Part shown: positions 12,592 to 24,422 of the stretch, one piece after another
Layout: every line of letters begins with the position of its first letter
Numbering within the stretch: position 1 is the stretch's first letter
Assembly (NCBI GenBank): GCA_001661515.1
Contig: LUVW01000001.1
Coordinates: 328,582 to 392,581, forward strand
From: Capniomyces stellatus
Lineage: Eukaryota; Kickxellomycota; Harpellomycetes; Harpellales; Legeriomycetaceae
Reading direction: 5' to 3'
Length of the DNA stretch: 64,000 nt
Position numbers and translations under genes: made by a program
The notes under the pieces: model-generated
Told to the model about the DNA's origin: nothing
The model's input: only the letters and a program-made list of their open reading frames with translations
The model's database searches: none

Positions 12592-14076
12592 TCAAACCAA
12601 GCTGCCTGTTTCAACCTTGGGCTTATACAGGTAAAATTGGTATACTATATAGATGTCGAGAAAAGGTGTTAATACACTTCCTAGAATCCACGGCAATGCA
12701 GGCATAACCACGTCATACTCTGTTGAGTCGGCGAAGAACGAAAGTAGGTAGGTGAAATTCGTAAAAAGGTTAAAAACAAACATCAGTAGTGATAGGCCCT
12801 CACAGGATTTCTGTTTGTAGTTCATTGTTATTTGGGGAATACGCGACCCAACTATTTGCAGCAGTAATGGAAATGTCGAATAGAAAAAGTTAGAGGGGGT
12901 GATTAAAACGCAAAATTGGCTGGGTTAAATAATTCATCATTATAAAATATCTTTATGGACAATCTTTAGTTGTATAAGGTTGGTCAGTTTGGCATGCACT
13001 CATTTTTCAGCAAACAGGCAAATAACGCAAGAAAATGTACTGCGAGTCCGATAAAACACTTTACATACCATACAACACAGTACTTAAATATCCGTAAACT
13101 TGAGGCCAGAACTTGAGATTTGGCGACATGGTGTGAACCTAAAGTTAAAAGTACGCACATTTAGAAATTTTGTGTTTATGTTTATGTTTATGTTTGTGCG
13201 TAAAAAATGTATAATAGGTTATCGCTGCTTTTAAACGTGCTTAAAAATGACTCTGACACACTTACATTAAACCTGTGATGATCCAGCCCAGTGTAAAAAT
13301 ACATAACAACAATAGAAAGAATAGCTAAAGTCGACACTATTGTTACAGGTTTATAACTGCTTTTGTCTTTTACTCTGTCGAGCAAATTTGATGTATCTGT
13401 CATCTGGTCGTGTTTATTACTGATTGAGCCGTATGTCACCCCAAAGTCAACAATAGTTTCATCGTTTTCTGATGCAACACTAACAGACCTTTTTTTAACA
13501 AGCGGTGGTTGATCGTGCCCATTAGGCCTGCTGTTGTATCGGTAGTAATATGTTTGATAGATGACTAGAGCATCTGATACAGAATAGTATGCTGCAAGTA
13601 AAACCTAAGCAGGTAGTGAAGGGGGGGGGGTGCAATAAAAAAGATATAAATACCATATTCTTAAATATGCTGGCTACATTTTTATATTATAGAAGCTGTT
13701 TAACCAAGCAGCGTATGTTCGACTTACTGCTGTGAATATAATCCCTTGCTGGAAGGCTCCAACCAGATTAAACAGATCGCCTATAAGCCATATCCATAAC
13801 ATTGTCATTGACACTGATTCTCCGGATTTGTTCTTGTAGTTGCTCCATACTTGACTATCGCATTAAAGTACGGGGTTTAAAAGCTGGATAAGCTGCAAGT
13901 AGGTCATAGAACAAATATGTTGGTATTTTCAGAATAAAACTTTTTAAACCCGTGAAAGTTGTATTGACTTACGGAACTGTGACAATGATTGAAAAAAATA
14001 TCGATGCGTAGCCCAGGTATTGGGACAAAATCGCCCTGAAAGGAGTAGGCGCCAATATTAGTGCCAACGTACTCAT
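12592..14076 (-). CDS. PQ-loop vacuolar amino-acid transporter-like protein (Ypq/PQLC2 family)
   Basis: Five exons: 14076-13973, 13854-13728, 13604-13266, 13138-13069 and 12851-12592. All have GT donors (GTAAGT or GTATGT) and AG acceptors, and all phases match, giving about 299 residues. Two PQ-loop signatures are visible. The first is VTVPQVWSNYKNKSGESVS followed by WLIGDLFNLVGA; the second is GSRIPQITMNYKQKSCEGLS followed by a second hydrophobic bundle. A hydrophilic loop of about 80 residues separates the halves, as in fungal Ypq proteins, which are about 300 residues with seven membrane helices. The family exports basic amino acids from the vacuole or lysosome. Intron 2 contains a G10 run (13621-13630). 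A 37-nt GTACGT...TTTCAG stretch inside exon 1 looks like an intron but reads through in frame, so I kept it as coding. Confidence 0.88.
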
Positions 14077-16844
14077 TTGTAGTTGTGTCTGTTTTGATGT
14101 ATTTAAAAAGTATTCAAGTGTATAATTAGGAATGTCCTGACTTTAGTATTATTGTTATTATTATCATTATATCGATACATAGTCAAGGATTGCTCTCGGT
14201 CTTATATAAACACAGCATTTTCAAACTTTACAATTATTACTACTTGTTTTTTTTTGTTACTGAAAAGTAAAAATGTTGTAGCAAGTTTAGCAAACCTTAA
14301 AATATATAAAAATATCTCAGTTTTAATAAAATGAGTGTATAAATGAAAATGCCAAAATGTCAAATGGAACCGCGTTGGAGTGTTGTCATTACACTCATTA
14401 AACCACATGAGTTGCTTTTGTTGGTGTTTGAAACATATGACTGATTTGCAATGGCTCAAGAGCTGTTTGTTAACTTTGTTCTGGTTACTTGGAAAATAAC
14501 ATAAACAAGCATTTCAATGAAAATAAATAAATAATATAAATAATAATATCACCAATAAAAATAGCTAACTAATGATGTCAGTTTAAAGTGCAATTTGTGC
14601 CTCTTTATTTTAATATTACTTTGCTCAATTGATATTCGATGACAACCAAGCAAAAGTCATTTTTCAGGCAAATCGTCGTGCTTATTGGAGGCATTTGCCG
14701 TCTACTTTCGTCTTTTTTACTAACAATATATATCTTGTTATTACTAACTTTGATCAATTCGTTAAAACAAAGTTTGAATTTTTCTTTTCAAATTAGCCTC
14801 AGCTGGCTTTTATACAATTGGAGCTAAAGTGTAAAAATGACTTTGAAAAATGAGTCACGTTTAAACCAGGGTGGAGCTAAAGTCGAATTCACTTCAACAA
14901 AAGCTTTTATAATTTATTTTTCTCCTATCATAATTTCAAATTTTGTAATAGCCCCTTATTGAATCATTAGCTATTAGCTTACCAATTTGTCCAATTGTTA
15001 TTAAAAAGTCTAAAGAGTTAGTGTAAAAAGCATAACCTTTTTCAAATAAAATGACTTGACTAAATATAAACGTTGACCTATAAACTATCTATACTTGTGA
15101 ATGAGCAGAAAGTACTATGCTTTTAATTCATACGCCACCCTCCCTATACCAAATCACGATACGACGATAGACTATTTAGACCACTTTATATTACACACTC
15201 ACCCGTGGATACGGGCACTTGTTTTTGGCATGCCTTTAAACCATAATCTCTGTATGTCGTTGGTTAGTTTAAACATTAGAGATGGTCTGCAGGAAAAAAA
15301 TCAAGTGGATATTTACACAAAAGTTTATGAGCAGCTAGGCCCGGATTGTCTAGCAGCTAGTGGCTCATCCTTGCTGCGCATCTTGTGACAGGATATAATT
15401 ACGGAAAATATCGTCTCCCTAGCACAATCTCAGTTATTTTATATTTACATACACAATGTAGTTGTAAAAAAATGCGTATAAACAGACTCTATCTATATTC
15501 TCATTCAATCAGCTTGGGCCAAAAAAAAAAACCCTCCGCACAGTAGGGGAAAACTACGCCAAAAGAGCCTCCAAGAATCTCAACATAGAAAACCAAAGAA
15601 TTTCAACAAAAAAAACAAAAAGGTTTCAGTAATAAAAAAAAGACCAACAGGGAATTAAAGTGGACACACTTTGTCCGTGTAACCGAGTTGGTATTGTTTG
15701 CTTGATGCCCCTGTAACAGTGTATAAATGGCTACTACTCCTATATTCATAGTCGGATATGTAGTTGCTACCGCTACAACTATATGCACTATAAAATATCC
15801 CTTAGTCTTGTGATTATGGTTTGGAGATTGAAGGTTTATTGAATTTTTTTTAATTGAATTTTTTTACATATTTGATCCAGACATACTGAACTTTTGTAGA
15901 TAGGAAAGGATTTGATAAAAGCCATCAAACAAATTCAATAAAAAAAAGTCAAAAAGGAAAAATATGCATTGCAATTTTGCTCTCCACCATCGTGTGACCT
16001 GGGCTGTAAAAACAGACCACTTCTCAAATTGAGCTAAACCATAAACCAGTGCCAAAAAAATCATCGCCAATGAGGATGTGAGGTTGCTGGCAGTATTGAC
16101 CAACAAATCGTTGTTTCTAACTTTTGTTAGCCGAGTGTCTCCAATCAGCAATTAGGAATATACAATTGAATTCCCCTTGATTATGAATTTTGTTGATAAA
16201 ATAAGGGACCGAGGTTTATTTCAGCTCAATATAAAGCAGAATTATATCATAAACGCTCTCCATAGGCTAAACAAACCTTCGGTGCCTAAAACTATCACAG
16301 TTTCAAAAGTTGGAAAGTAGAACAGATTTGTTGATTAGCTAATACCAATCATGAATATTTCAAACGACTTTTGCTCGATTGAAACACAAACGACTTTTTC
16401 TGAATCTAGTTTCATGTTTGCAAACAAATCAGTTGAAATAGTGTAAATGCCTGTTTACAATTTACTTGTAAAGTTTCCCAACTTTCTAGTGATTTTTAGC
16501 TGAAATAGTTGAAACATCAAGCTCAACACTGTTTTGCTATTGTTTGAGTCCAATCTGTAGCTTCAGCTTAGATTGTAATTTTAGCGATAAAGGGTTCGCT
16601 TTTACTGATTACTGTCAAATTGTAGATTGTATATGCATTTCTTATCTGCAGTTGGTTGAGGAGAATGCGATAGTTTATAAGCCTGGATAGATTGCCGACC
16701 ATCAAATGACTTGAGCCCTATCAAGCTATATTGGCGGCAATAAGTCCCTTATTTACTTGTTCGCTGTATGCTTAATGAACCGTTAGCTCATAATCCAGAC
16801 AACAAAACTGGAATTAATCTTTTAGATATAAAGCCAAACTTGAA
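14077..16844. other. Intergenic
   Basis: AT-rich DNA upstream of both the PQ-loop gene (leftward) and the FBP1 gene (rightward), so it must contain two divergent promoters. Apart from the doubtful frame at 15101-15388 I see no gene, RNA or mobile element. A frame on the minus strand at 15864-16151 has hydrophobic content but starts at TTG and has no recognisable domain. Confidence 0.5.
15101..15388 (+). CDS. Hypothetical 95-residue protein
   Basis: ATG-initiated frame with mixed, non-repetitive composition (MSRKYYAFNSYATLPIPNHD at the start). It has no signal peptide, membrane segment or known motif. Composition is less biased than other short frames nearby, which is the only reason to list it. 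It may be an exon of an unassembled gene or chance. Confidence 0.2.
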   Translation: MSRKYYAFNSYATLPIPNHDTTIDYLDHFILHTHPWIRALVFGMPLNHNLCMSLVSLNIRDGLQEKNQVDIYTKVYEQLGPDCLAASGSSLLRIL

Positions 16845-16853
16845 TATATAAAG
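16845..16853 (+). promoter_or_regulatory. Possible TATA box of FBP1
   Basis: TATATAAAG lies 172 bases upstream of the FBP1 ATG. A second TATAAAG-like string is about 20 bases further upstream. Assignment rests on sequence and distance alone. Confidence 0.3.
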
Positions 16854-17025
16854 CCCAGCTCTCTTTAATAGTCTGTAGAGTAAAAAAATATACATTTTTA
16901 ACTTAAAAGCAAAAGCCTAGCAATTAAGACAAACTAGTACCAAAGCCTTACTAAGCCCCTGTACAATCAGTTTTATTTTAAAAAACGAAGTAAAGAGAAA
17001 AAAAACAACAACAAAACACGCAAAT

Positions 17026-18278
17026 ATGTCTGACCATACACACACTGATATTATGACACTTACAAGGTACGTTCTTGAACATCAAAAGAGCTACCCACAA
17101 GCCTCAGGCGATCTGACAATGCTAATGTCGGCTATTCAAGTTGGCTGCAAATTTGTAGAATCTTGTGTTAGAAAAGCCAGTCTAATCAACCTGTAAGTCA
17201 CACGCCATCCTTAACTACGCTTGGCTTGGTTATACTTGTATGCTATTGTTGCCAGTCAAAATTCTTGGCGTTTTCGAGGTTTTTTAATTTGATTTAAAAT
17301 AATTGATAAAAAAAACAACAAACAAACGCAACTGAATAAAAAAAAGATAGTAGCATTTGAAGAGAATTGAGATGTACTAACATGATAATTAAACAAATTC
17401 GGATAACTAGAGTTGGCATTTCGGGAATTGTCAATGTTCAGGGAGAGGAACAAAAGAAGCTCGACACTCTTTCCAATGATATGTTTATAAATGCCTTAAA
17501 ATCTTCAGGAAAAGTTGCGAGCATGGTATCAGAAGAAATAGACTACGTCATTAAGGTTGAAGGCGGTGGAAAATATTGCGTAACTTTCGACCCCCTAGAT
17601 GGTAGTAGTAATATCGACGCGGGTGTAAATGTAGGCACTATTTTCGGAATTTTCAGGGATAAGCCAGATTCAAAATCAGATGAAGAAAATTATCTTGTTC
17701 CCGGGTCCGAAATTGTGGTTGCAGGTTACTGTATGTACGGATCGTCGTGCAATATGGTGATTACGATGGGAAACGATCGGGTTGACGGGTTTACCTTGGA
17801 CCCCTCGTTGGGCGAGTTTATTCTAACTCATCCAAACATCAAAGTCCCAAGCCGTGGAAAGATTTACTCTGTCAATGAAGGAAATTCTCTGTACTGGGAC
17901 CAAGCCACCAAAAACTACTTTGAATCTCTCAAATTCCCCACCAAGCCAGGAGCAAAGCCCTATGTAGCAAGATATATCGGTTCTATGGTTGCCGATGTCC
18001 ACAGAACACTATTGTACGGCGGAATCTTTGCCTATCCCTCTGATACCAAGTCAAAGTCTGGCAAACTTAGAACCCTCTATGAGGGATTCCCTATGGCTTA
18101 TCTGTGCGAGCAGGCTGGCGGAAAAGCTACAACAGGAATGAAGCGAGTTTTGGATCTTGTTCCATCTCATATCCATGATCGATGCCCCATTTTCTTGGGT
18201 AGCAGCGATGACGTGGAGGATGTTGAAGAGTCCTTCAGAAATCACGAATCCTGTCTTCTTCCAGAAAACAGATCTTGA
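17026..18278 (+). CDS. FBP1: Fructose-1,6-bisphosphatase
   Basis: Two exons, 17026-17192 and 17411-18278, encode about 344 residues, the normal length. The 218-nt intron (donor GTAAGTC, acceptor AACTAG) interrupts ...KASLINL|VGISGIVNVQGEE. The enzyme hydrolyses fructose-1,6-bisphosphate to fructose-6-phosphate, the committed cytosolic step of gluconeogenesis. Visible hallmarks are TLTRYVLE near the N-terminus, NVQGEEQKKLDTLSND, the metal/substrate loop FDPLDGSSNIDAGVNVGTIF, and the signature GKLRTLYEGFPMAYLCEQAG with its catalytic region. Nothing is missing. The region upstream carries a TATA-like element. It is the first of three sugar-phosphate enzymes on this side of the window. Confidence 0.96.
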
Positions 18279-20323
18279 TTGGGATCTTTGAGCAAATGGC
18301 TAATCTGCCTCTATCACTCATGTAAGAGTGATTCTCATTTCTAACAGACTCGTTATTCACCTTATTTCTTTTATCGAGATTTATTAAAAGGAATATCAAC
18401 AAATGTGAAAATTTACTCGTTCTTCACTTTTACCATTACCATTATGCTTTCCACTTTTTTTATTTATTGTTTGTTTACATCAAACTTTAAATAAAATATA
18501 GCAGTTTTGTTTTAAACGTACTACTACAAAAACTATAACAAATCGTTCCATTACGTTTATTTATTATCAGCGTAAAGCTTAACCTGTCATTGCGTGTTTT
18601 TGGCTTTCAAAACATATAAACCATATACCGCTTGCAATTACCATTAAAATCGAGTAATTCATTCAACCCTTGTGACAGATCATAGTATAACCGTATACTT
18701 CATAGCCATTTTAACCTTCCTTGGTTGCGACGAATAATATTACACCTTAAATCCAATATATATACATATATATATTTGTGTATGTATATCAATACTATTT
18801 TAAACAGCATTTGGATTAGCTAACATAGCAACTTGTCTCGATTTTGTAAACTGCTTTTTATTACTGTTGAGATCAAACTGCTTTTTACTATCATCGAAGT
18901 CAATAAGTGACTTTTATCATCATCAAGGTGTAAATCACCTTTTTGAATCGCAAGGACTTTGGCCAACGCTTTTTCAGCAGTTCGGTGTCTTATTGGCCAC
19001 TAAATTCGATAATTTTTATACACTGGCTTGCCAAACTAATTGGGCTTTAAAACTACACAAAATCATTCGCCTAGTTAAAGAGTATGGTAGCGAATTGGTT
19101 TATCTAAAAAAGTCAGGTGTTAGTTTTGCATTACCAAAAATACCTAATATGTACCTAATGTGCATCAAAAGTTGTATACGTAACTTTGTAACACCCACAA
19201 CACCCATAATAGTTGACCGGCTAATTAGCAAACAAAGCCTGATGTGCTAGAACGTAAAATTGTAGTCCAAATGTAACTTGATGGAAATAACGTCCTAGAT
19301 TATGTGCAAAGGTCAATATTATATGACAATGCTACTCGGAGCGTTACAAATGTTTGTACAATACAATGCACGTATTTGTGACTCGCAAGAATGAAAAGTC
19401 CTTTAGATTATATAATATAGGCTTTTCACGCTCTTAAACACAACTCGGCGTCAAGATATGTATAGTGTCAAAAGCTGGAGCAATGTTATATATTATAAAT
19501 AAGAGTTTGTCAAGGTCAGCTTGTTAAAAACCAAGTCTTTAAACCCGTGTATCGTCAGTATAAACTTGTAGAATAACAGGCGCCAACATATATTTGGTAC
19601 ATATATTTTAAAGCACAAAGCATACAGCACAAGCCAATTCAGGGCTAAATATCTGGTCAAGTGATATCAGTATTATACTAACTTGCCGAACCGTGCGCTA
19701 CACCAACCAAGTAACTTTTTGTGTCAAGTGTGCGTTATATAATGTAGTTATAATAGCCAAGGAAAGGTAGCGGTTCTACAAAAGCCTTACTATTACGTGT
19801 TTAACATTACTTAGGTTTAATAGCGAATTAGGTCTACTTGATAACTGCAAAATAAACTTGTAAAGATTATATAATCAAGGCTATAGTCAAACTGGAAAAT
19901 AAAAAAATAAAAACAGGATTTAACCACGCTTCAATATTGTGTTAATCGCCCAAGCGGGTCAACCCAGCCAAGTTTGCCTTGACACATAAATACCACAAGC
20001 AAAATTAGTCAAAACAGCAACTCTGTTACTTTAACGATAGAAATATTTTTTGTGTCTGTTAACGGTGCAAAAACAAGGATCGATTGACAACCCATCAACC
20101 GAACATACGTATTTAAAAAGCAAAAAGGGAATAAATTAAACATAGAAGCTGTAAACTAAATGTTCAGCAATAGAAATGTGTAGCAAAACACAGATCAATA
20201 TCGCAAGGGCGTAATATACTCTAGATTTGGAGTAAAAACAACACCAACAATACTCAAAATAAAGCAGTGCACCTCTTCATGTCATAAAGGTGTAGCATTA
20301 AAAAGCGGGCAGCAAGAATAGAA
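18279..20323. other. Intergenic between FBP1 and the ankyrin gene
   Basis: AT-rich, no supportable gene. A 128-codon open frame at about 18867-19250 starts at TTG and shows no domain. An AT/TATACA run lies at about 18755-18790. The right end should carry the promoter of the ankyrin gene. Confidence 0.5.
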
Positions 20324-22705
20324 ATGGCGAAAGATGTGATATACCACGCTTTACCAAACGAAATACTATACGAAATATTCATCAAGTCTAAAAACACTAA
20401 TCTTCCAGCGGTGTGTAGAAAGTTCTACGACATTTCCAAAATTCAGTATGTGCGTGCCAAGCTTCTAATATTGTTGATAGGGAAGATATTTGTCTTTGAT
20501 GAGAAGATAGGCGTCTTTAAGCGGTATCCGCGACTATCAGACAGGCAGAGTTTGGTACTGGCTCTCTTGGACGAAGGTGCTGATCCCAAATATGGACGCC
20601 AGCTGATACTAAACGAAGCGTGCATCAATGGCTGGGAAAAAGTGGTGAAGAGGCTTTTGCTGATGTACACAGTGGTCAAGTACAAAGACAATTATAGCAA
20701 TGGTTTCGATTACAATTCCGTAGAATACGATATTATCAGAATCAAGGACGCTGTGGACTATAAACAAAGTAAATGCAGCCGAAAAAAGGAGGAAATGATT
20801 GGGGAATACCCTTGTTTAATATCTCCAACTCTGAACATTAACGCTAGTACATATAGGGCCGAAGATGGGATGATGTACGCCCCACTGGACTTAGCGTCCA
20901 TACATGGTCATTATGAGATAGTCAAATTGTTAGTGGAGGCAAACCTAGATAGTACTTTCTTGGGCTCTTGCCAAAGAGAATACATCGAGGGCATTCACTA
21001 TCCAAGGTTAAAAATACTTTCCCATGACTGCATAGACTCACATACACTAAATAAAAGTATATTGGCAGATATATACGAAAGAGGGCATTTGGAAATACTA
21101 GAATACTTGCTTAAAAAAGTAGAATTCAAGAAAGAGGCTCTAATATACATTTTGTGCTGCCCAAGAGTCAGTGTAAATAGCAGTATTATCAAAATGCTTA
21201 AAAGCAGAAAAGGCCCAAACATACAAAAAAGTCTTCTGTGTCTGTGCTTAGCAATAAAGCTCGAAAATTTGGAAATCATTGAACACGCCATAAAGATGCT
21301 CCCCTCAAATTATAACGGAGCTAAATCAACCCTAATCTATTCGTGTAATCGTGGACTAGCGCAGATAGCAAAAAAATTAATGGATCATTTGCAGTTTAGC
21401 CAGAGCGAAATAAACCTGTCGCTGGAGCAATCTGTTTCAGGGGGACATGTAAAGATAGTAAAAATGCTGATTAATAACCGGGCAGAAATAAACTGTAATA
21501 ACGGCGCTGTACTTAAAACGGCGTGTTTCCAGGGGAGCACCAGGCTAGTGAAACTTTTGATTGGTAGTGGAGTTAACCTAGAACAAAATGGGGACCTGTG
21601 TACGTTGAGCGCATTTAGAGGTGGTAATTTAAAGGTTGCGAGGCTGCTGTTTAAGGAGGGTGCCAAGTTGCCTAGAAATATTGACAGCCTGATTGTTGAG
21701 TCAGTAGTGCACAAGGGAAACCTGAAATGCGTAAAGTACTTGGTGAAAAACGGAGCTGATTTCAGGGCCCACGAGGACAAGGCTTTACGGTACGCCTGTG
21801 GTAGCGGTGATTTGAGATTGGTTAAATATTTGGTAAACATGGGATCTGATATTCATGCAAAAAAGAACGATACTCTTATTAGAGCCTGTCAGTCTGGGAA
21901 GCTGAATACTGTGAAATATCTGCTGGGTTTGATGCCAGATATCAATGCAAACAACAATTTGGTAATCAGCAACGCTATCAAGCTTTCGTGTTTGTGTGAG
22001 AGCTACGACGTGCTTAGCTTCTTAGTCAAGAAATACAAATTATCAAATTCAACAATCAACCATGCGTTTAAAATAGCATGTTCCAAGGATCTGGTCGAGA
22101 TTGCTAAAAAATTGCTGGATAGCGGAGCAAAAGTCCATTACGACAACAACTTTGGTATCAGGACTGCCAGTTATTATGGGTATCTGGGGCTGGTGAAACT
22201 GCTGGTAAGCTATAACGTTGGCGACTACACGGACTTTCACCGGCCGCTTTTGATTGCGTCAAAGCGTGGAAACTATGCGTTGGTTGAATACTATATCAAG
22301 AAGAAGGTCAGCATTGAGGCGTGTAGAGATGTATGTTTATTGCATGCTTGCTGTTGCGGTAAAATCGAATTTGTTAAAATGATGGTTGAGCATGGTGCAA
22401 ATTTGCACTACAACGACGACCAGGCGCTAGGAATGTCCTGTGAACGCGGCAACAAGCAAATAGCCGATTATCTTCTTAGAAAAGGCGCGAATGTGTTTGC
22501 AAAAAATCAATCGGCTTTGAGAAATGCTTGTATGCGAAGGGATTTTGATATCATACAGCTGCTGCTACACTACGGTGCTGATATACATATTGACAATAAT
22601 GAGTTGCTAAAGTTTATTTGCAGATCTGGAGACTTGGATTTAGGGCGTACTAGGTGTGTTATAAAGTTTCTTGAACGTCCAATTGAATTTTTGAAACATA
22701 CATGA
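20324..22705 (+). CDS. F-box-like / multi-ankyrin-repeat protein
   Basis: One uninterrupted exon of 793 residues from ATG at 20324, although most genes around it have introns. Residues about 8-45 (LPNEILYEIF...PAVCRKFYD) match an F-box, the Skp1-binding motif of SCF ubiquitin ligases. From about residue 70 to the end there are ankyrin repeats, roughly 16 or more. They are diverged in the first half and regular in the second, with a unit of the type VKYLVxxGADIHAxxxxxLRxACxxGxL. The expected role is substrate recognition for ubiquitination; substrate unknown. The repeat phrasing resembles large ankyrin families of giant amoebal viruses and of some early fungi, an impression from memory and untested. 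The last repeat breaks off after ICRSGDLDLG, so the end may be truncated or frameshifted. Confidence 0.85.
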   Translation: MAKDVIYHALPNEILYEIFIKSKNTNLPAVCRKFYDISKIQYVRAKLLILLIGKIFVFDEKIGVFKRYPRLSDRQSLVLALLDEGADPKYGRQLILNEACINGWEKVVKRLLLMYTVVKYKDNYSNGFDYNSVEYDIIRIKDAVDYKQSKCSRKKEEMIGEYPCLISPTLNINASTYRAEDGMMYAPLDLASIHGHYEIVKLLVEANLDSTFLGSCQREYIEGIHYPRLKILSHDCIDSHTLNKSILADIYERGHLEILEYLLKKVEFKKEALIYILCCPRVSVNSSIIKMLKSRKGPNIQKSLLCLCLAIKLENLEIIEHAIKMLPSNYNGAKSTLIYSCNRGLAQIAKKLMDHLQFSQSEINLSLEQSVSGGHVKIVKMLINNRAEINCNNGAVLKTACFQGSTRLVKLLIGSGVNLEQNGDLCTLSAFRGGNLKVARLLFKEGAKLPRNIDSLIVESVVHKGNLKCVKYLVKNGADFRAHEDKALRYACGSGDLRLVKYLVNMGSDIHAKKNDTLIRACQSGKLNTVKYLLGLMPDINANNNLVISNAIKLSCLCESYDVLSFLVKKYKLSNSTINHAFKIACSKDLVEIAKKLLDSGAKVHYDNNFGIRTASYYGYLGLVKLLVSYNVGDYTDFHRPLLIASKRGNYALVEYYIKKKVSIEACRDVCLLHACCCGKIEFVKMMVEHGANLHYNDDQALGMSCERGNKQIADYLLRKGANVFAKNQSALRNACMRRDFDIIQLLLHYGADIHIDNNELLKFICRSGDLDLGRTRCVIKFLERPIEFLKHT

Positions 22706-23152
22706 GCGGGGAGGGAGGGTGCTAGCGTTTATTTCAAATTTGCAAAATAGGAAAGTAAGGTGATTTTGAAAAAAAGATACCAGTGTACTATACTGATTTT
22801 GGTTTTGTTTAGGCACCTTTTTTTTTTTATCCATTCTTAGTGTTTTACGCGATACAGCCAGGCCAAGTCAATCATTTGAAAGTTTTGCTAGCCTGATTAA
22901 CCCAAAATCCACTTTATAATTGTTTTTCACTAGTCGTATTTTGTTTCTTGAGTCTTACTTTGTATCATATTATCAGATTGTGTAACCTGATTTTATATAG
23001 TAAAGCTATTGCATAAATAAAGCGTGTACAGAGGGGCCCCTCATTTAGGAGCCTTCGATTTAATCTCATTATCATTTTCAAATATGGTCATGGCTGCGCT
23101 ACTTGGGCATACCCAGGAACTAAAAATTGTAGGCCTTAATACAAGGACAGCA
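22706..23152. other. Intergenic, 5' flank of LINE fragment
   Basis: No gene seen. The open frame of the LINE fragment extends back to about 23024, but the sequence before 23153 has no counterpart in the second LINE copy, so I treat it as host DNA or rearranged sequence. Confidence 0.45.
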
Positions 23153-23829
23153 TGGAGCAACTGGATGGGGCTACAATTGATCTACCCAGATTACAAAAAG
23201 GGACTAGATATCCTAGCAAAAATCAGAATAGGGCAGTATTGGACCGCAGAAAGATACGCCTATACTGGAGTTATTAGCCATGATTATACAAAAAAATGCC
23301 CACACTGCGGACAGGAGACGCCAGAAACAATTGAGCATCTCCTACTAGATTGCAGCAGATGGGCAGCAATACGTGCAGATAAAATGGAGCCCTACATTAG
23401 CCAATGTAAAAATAAGCTAAAAGGGCCAAAAAGAAAACCTAATTCGCCTACTATAATCTCACAGAGATTGGTGGGCAAGCTCCTGGGAGAGGAGTTAAAA
23501 CAACCAACCGTCAAGATTCTCAAGAATCCTGACACCCTCGGCGCCAAGACGATGCTGGCAACAGCGTCGTTTTTGGAGGCCATCCAAAAACCCCGTTACT
23601 TGATCCTGTCTAGGCTTAAAGTAGCACCAATCTCCCTGAACCAATGCCCATCGGGTACGGACGATCTAATTGATCGAAGGGGTGTTGGCTAATAGAGTCA
23701 TTTAACATATCAAAATAGCACAGTGTTTTATAGTATTTTTATGGTATTGTTTAATATTGTATGTTTTTTTGTGTTGATTTTGTTACCAATAAACCACATA
23801 AATAAATAAAAATAATAAAATAAATAAAT
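23153..23829 (+). mobile_element. LINE (non-LTR) retrotransposon, 5'-truncated copy 1
   Basis: It encodes the last about 180 residues of a LINE polyprotein, beginning WSNWMGLQLIYPDYKKG and ending DLIDRRGVG at the TAA at 23690. It includes a zf-RVT-type CCHC finger (C-P-H-C, nine residues, H, four residues, C). A short 3' UTR follows and the copy ends in an (AATAA)n-like tail at about 23800-23829. Copy 2 (46085-46934, opposite strand) is nearly identical in protein and in 3' UTR, so the family moved recently. No reverse transcriptase or endonuclease domain remains, so this copy is dead. I could not define a target-site duplication. Confidence 0.85.
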
Positions 23830-24422
23830 GATGTGTGCTGATTGGGGATATTTATTTTTCCTTCTTTAACTTTCTTTTAATTTCTATACCAAATTAGTGG
23901 ATTTTGGTTGGACATTCAAGGGTTTAAATTGCCATAGTTTCATTTTTTTTTATTTTTTTTTGAAAGGGCATTCAAGGAACTAAATTGGAAAGGAGATCTA
24001 CAAACAAAGCAAAGTCCGAAAAGAGGAAGATCAATAACTCCATCGATATGCCACTAAAATATTACGAATTGGTTTGGCTAATGAATCATAAAACAAATAT
24101 GCTTGACAGTATGGCTTTTTTAAAACCCGATTTAAATCGCCAAAGTAATGCTTGCATTTTGCTTATTATGTTGCCATTGTTGCCCAGTAAACCTATGATT
24201 AAAATGATGTCAAAAATTACAAAGCAAGTGTAATGTTGCTCAAAAGTGACAGAAAATAAGAAAGTAGGAAAAAAAAAAGGAAAAATCAAATGAAAATAGA
24301 TAGGGAAAAATAATTAAAGAGACCCTGTTTCTATTTAATAAAGACTAACTCCACTAAACCAAGAGTAAGAACAAGAATACGAAAATTAAGAGTAAAACTT
24401 AAATTCCAATTAAATAAAAAAA
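23830..24422. other. Intergenic, TAL1 upstream region
   Basis: T-rich then A-rich DNA leading to an A-rich leader just before the TAL1 ATG. No gene is supported; a frame at 23985-24233 starts at TTG and has no motif. Confidence 0.5.

Noticed and set aside
14034..14070. 37-nt GTACGT...TTTCAG pseudo-intron in exon 1 of the PQ-loop gene
   Set aside because: Shorter than any other intron here, and the sequence reads through in frame from the ATG.
15864..16151. Hydrophobic 95-codon frame on the minus strand
   Set aside because: TTG start, no recognisable family, and no splice partners found.
18867..19250. 128-codon open frame between FBP1 and the ankyrin gene
   Set aside because: Starts at TTG, no in-frame ATG near the start, no domain, and composition like the surrounding noncoding DNA.
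23024..23152. N-terminal extension of the LINE copy 1 frame
   Set aside because: Not shared with copy 2 and not similar to LINE protein; probably fused flanking DNA at the truncation point.
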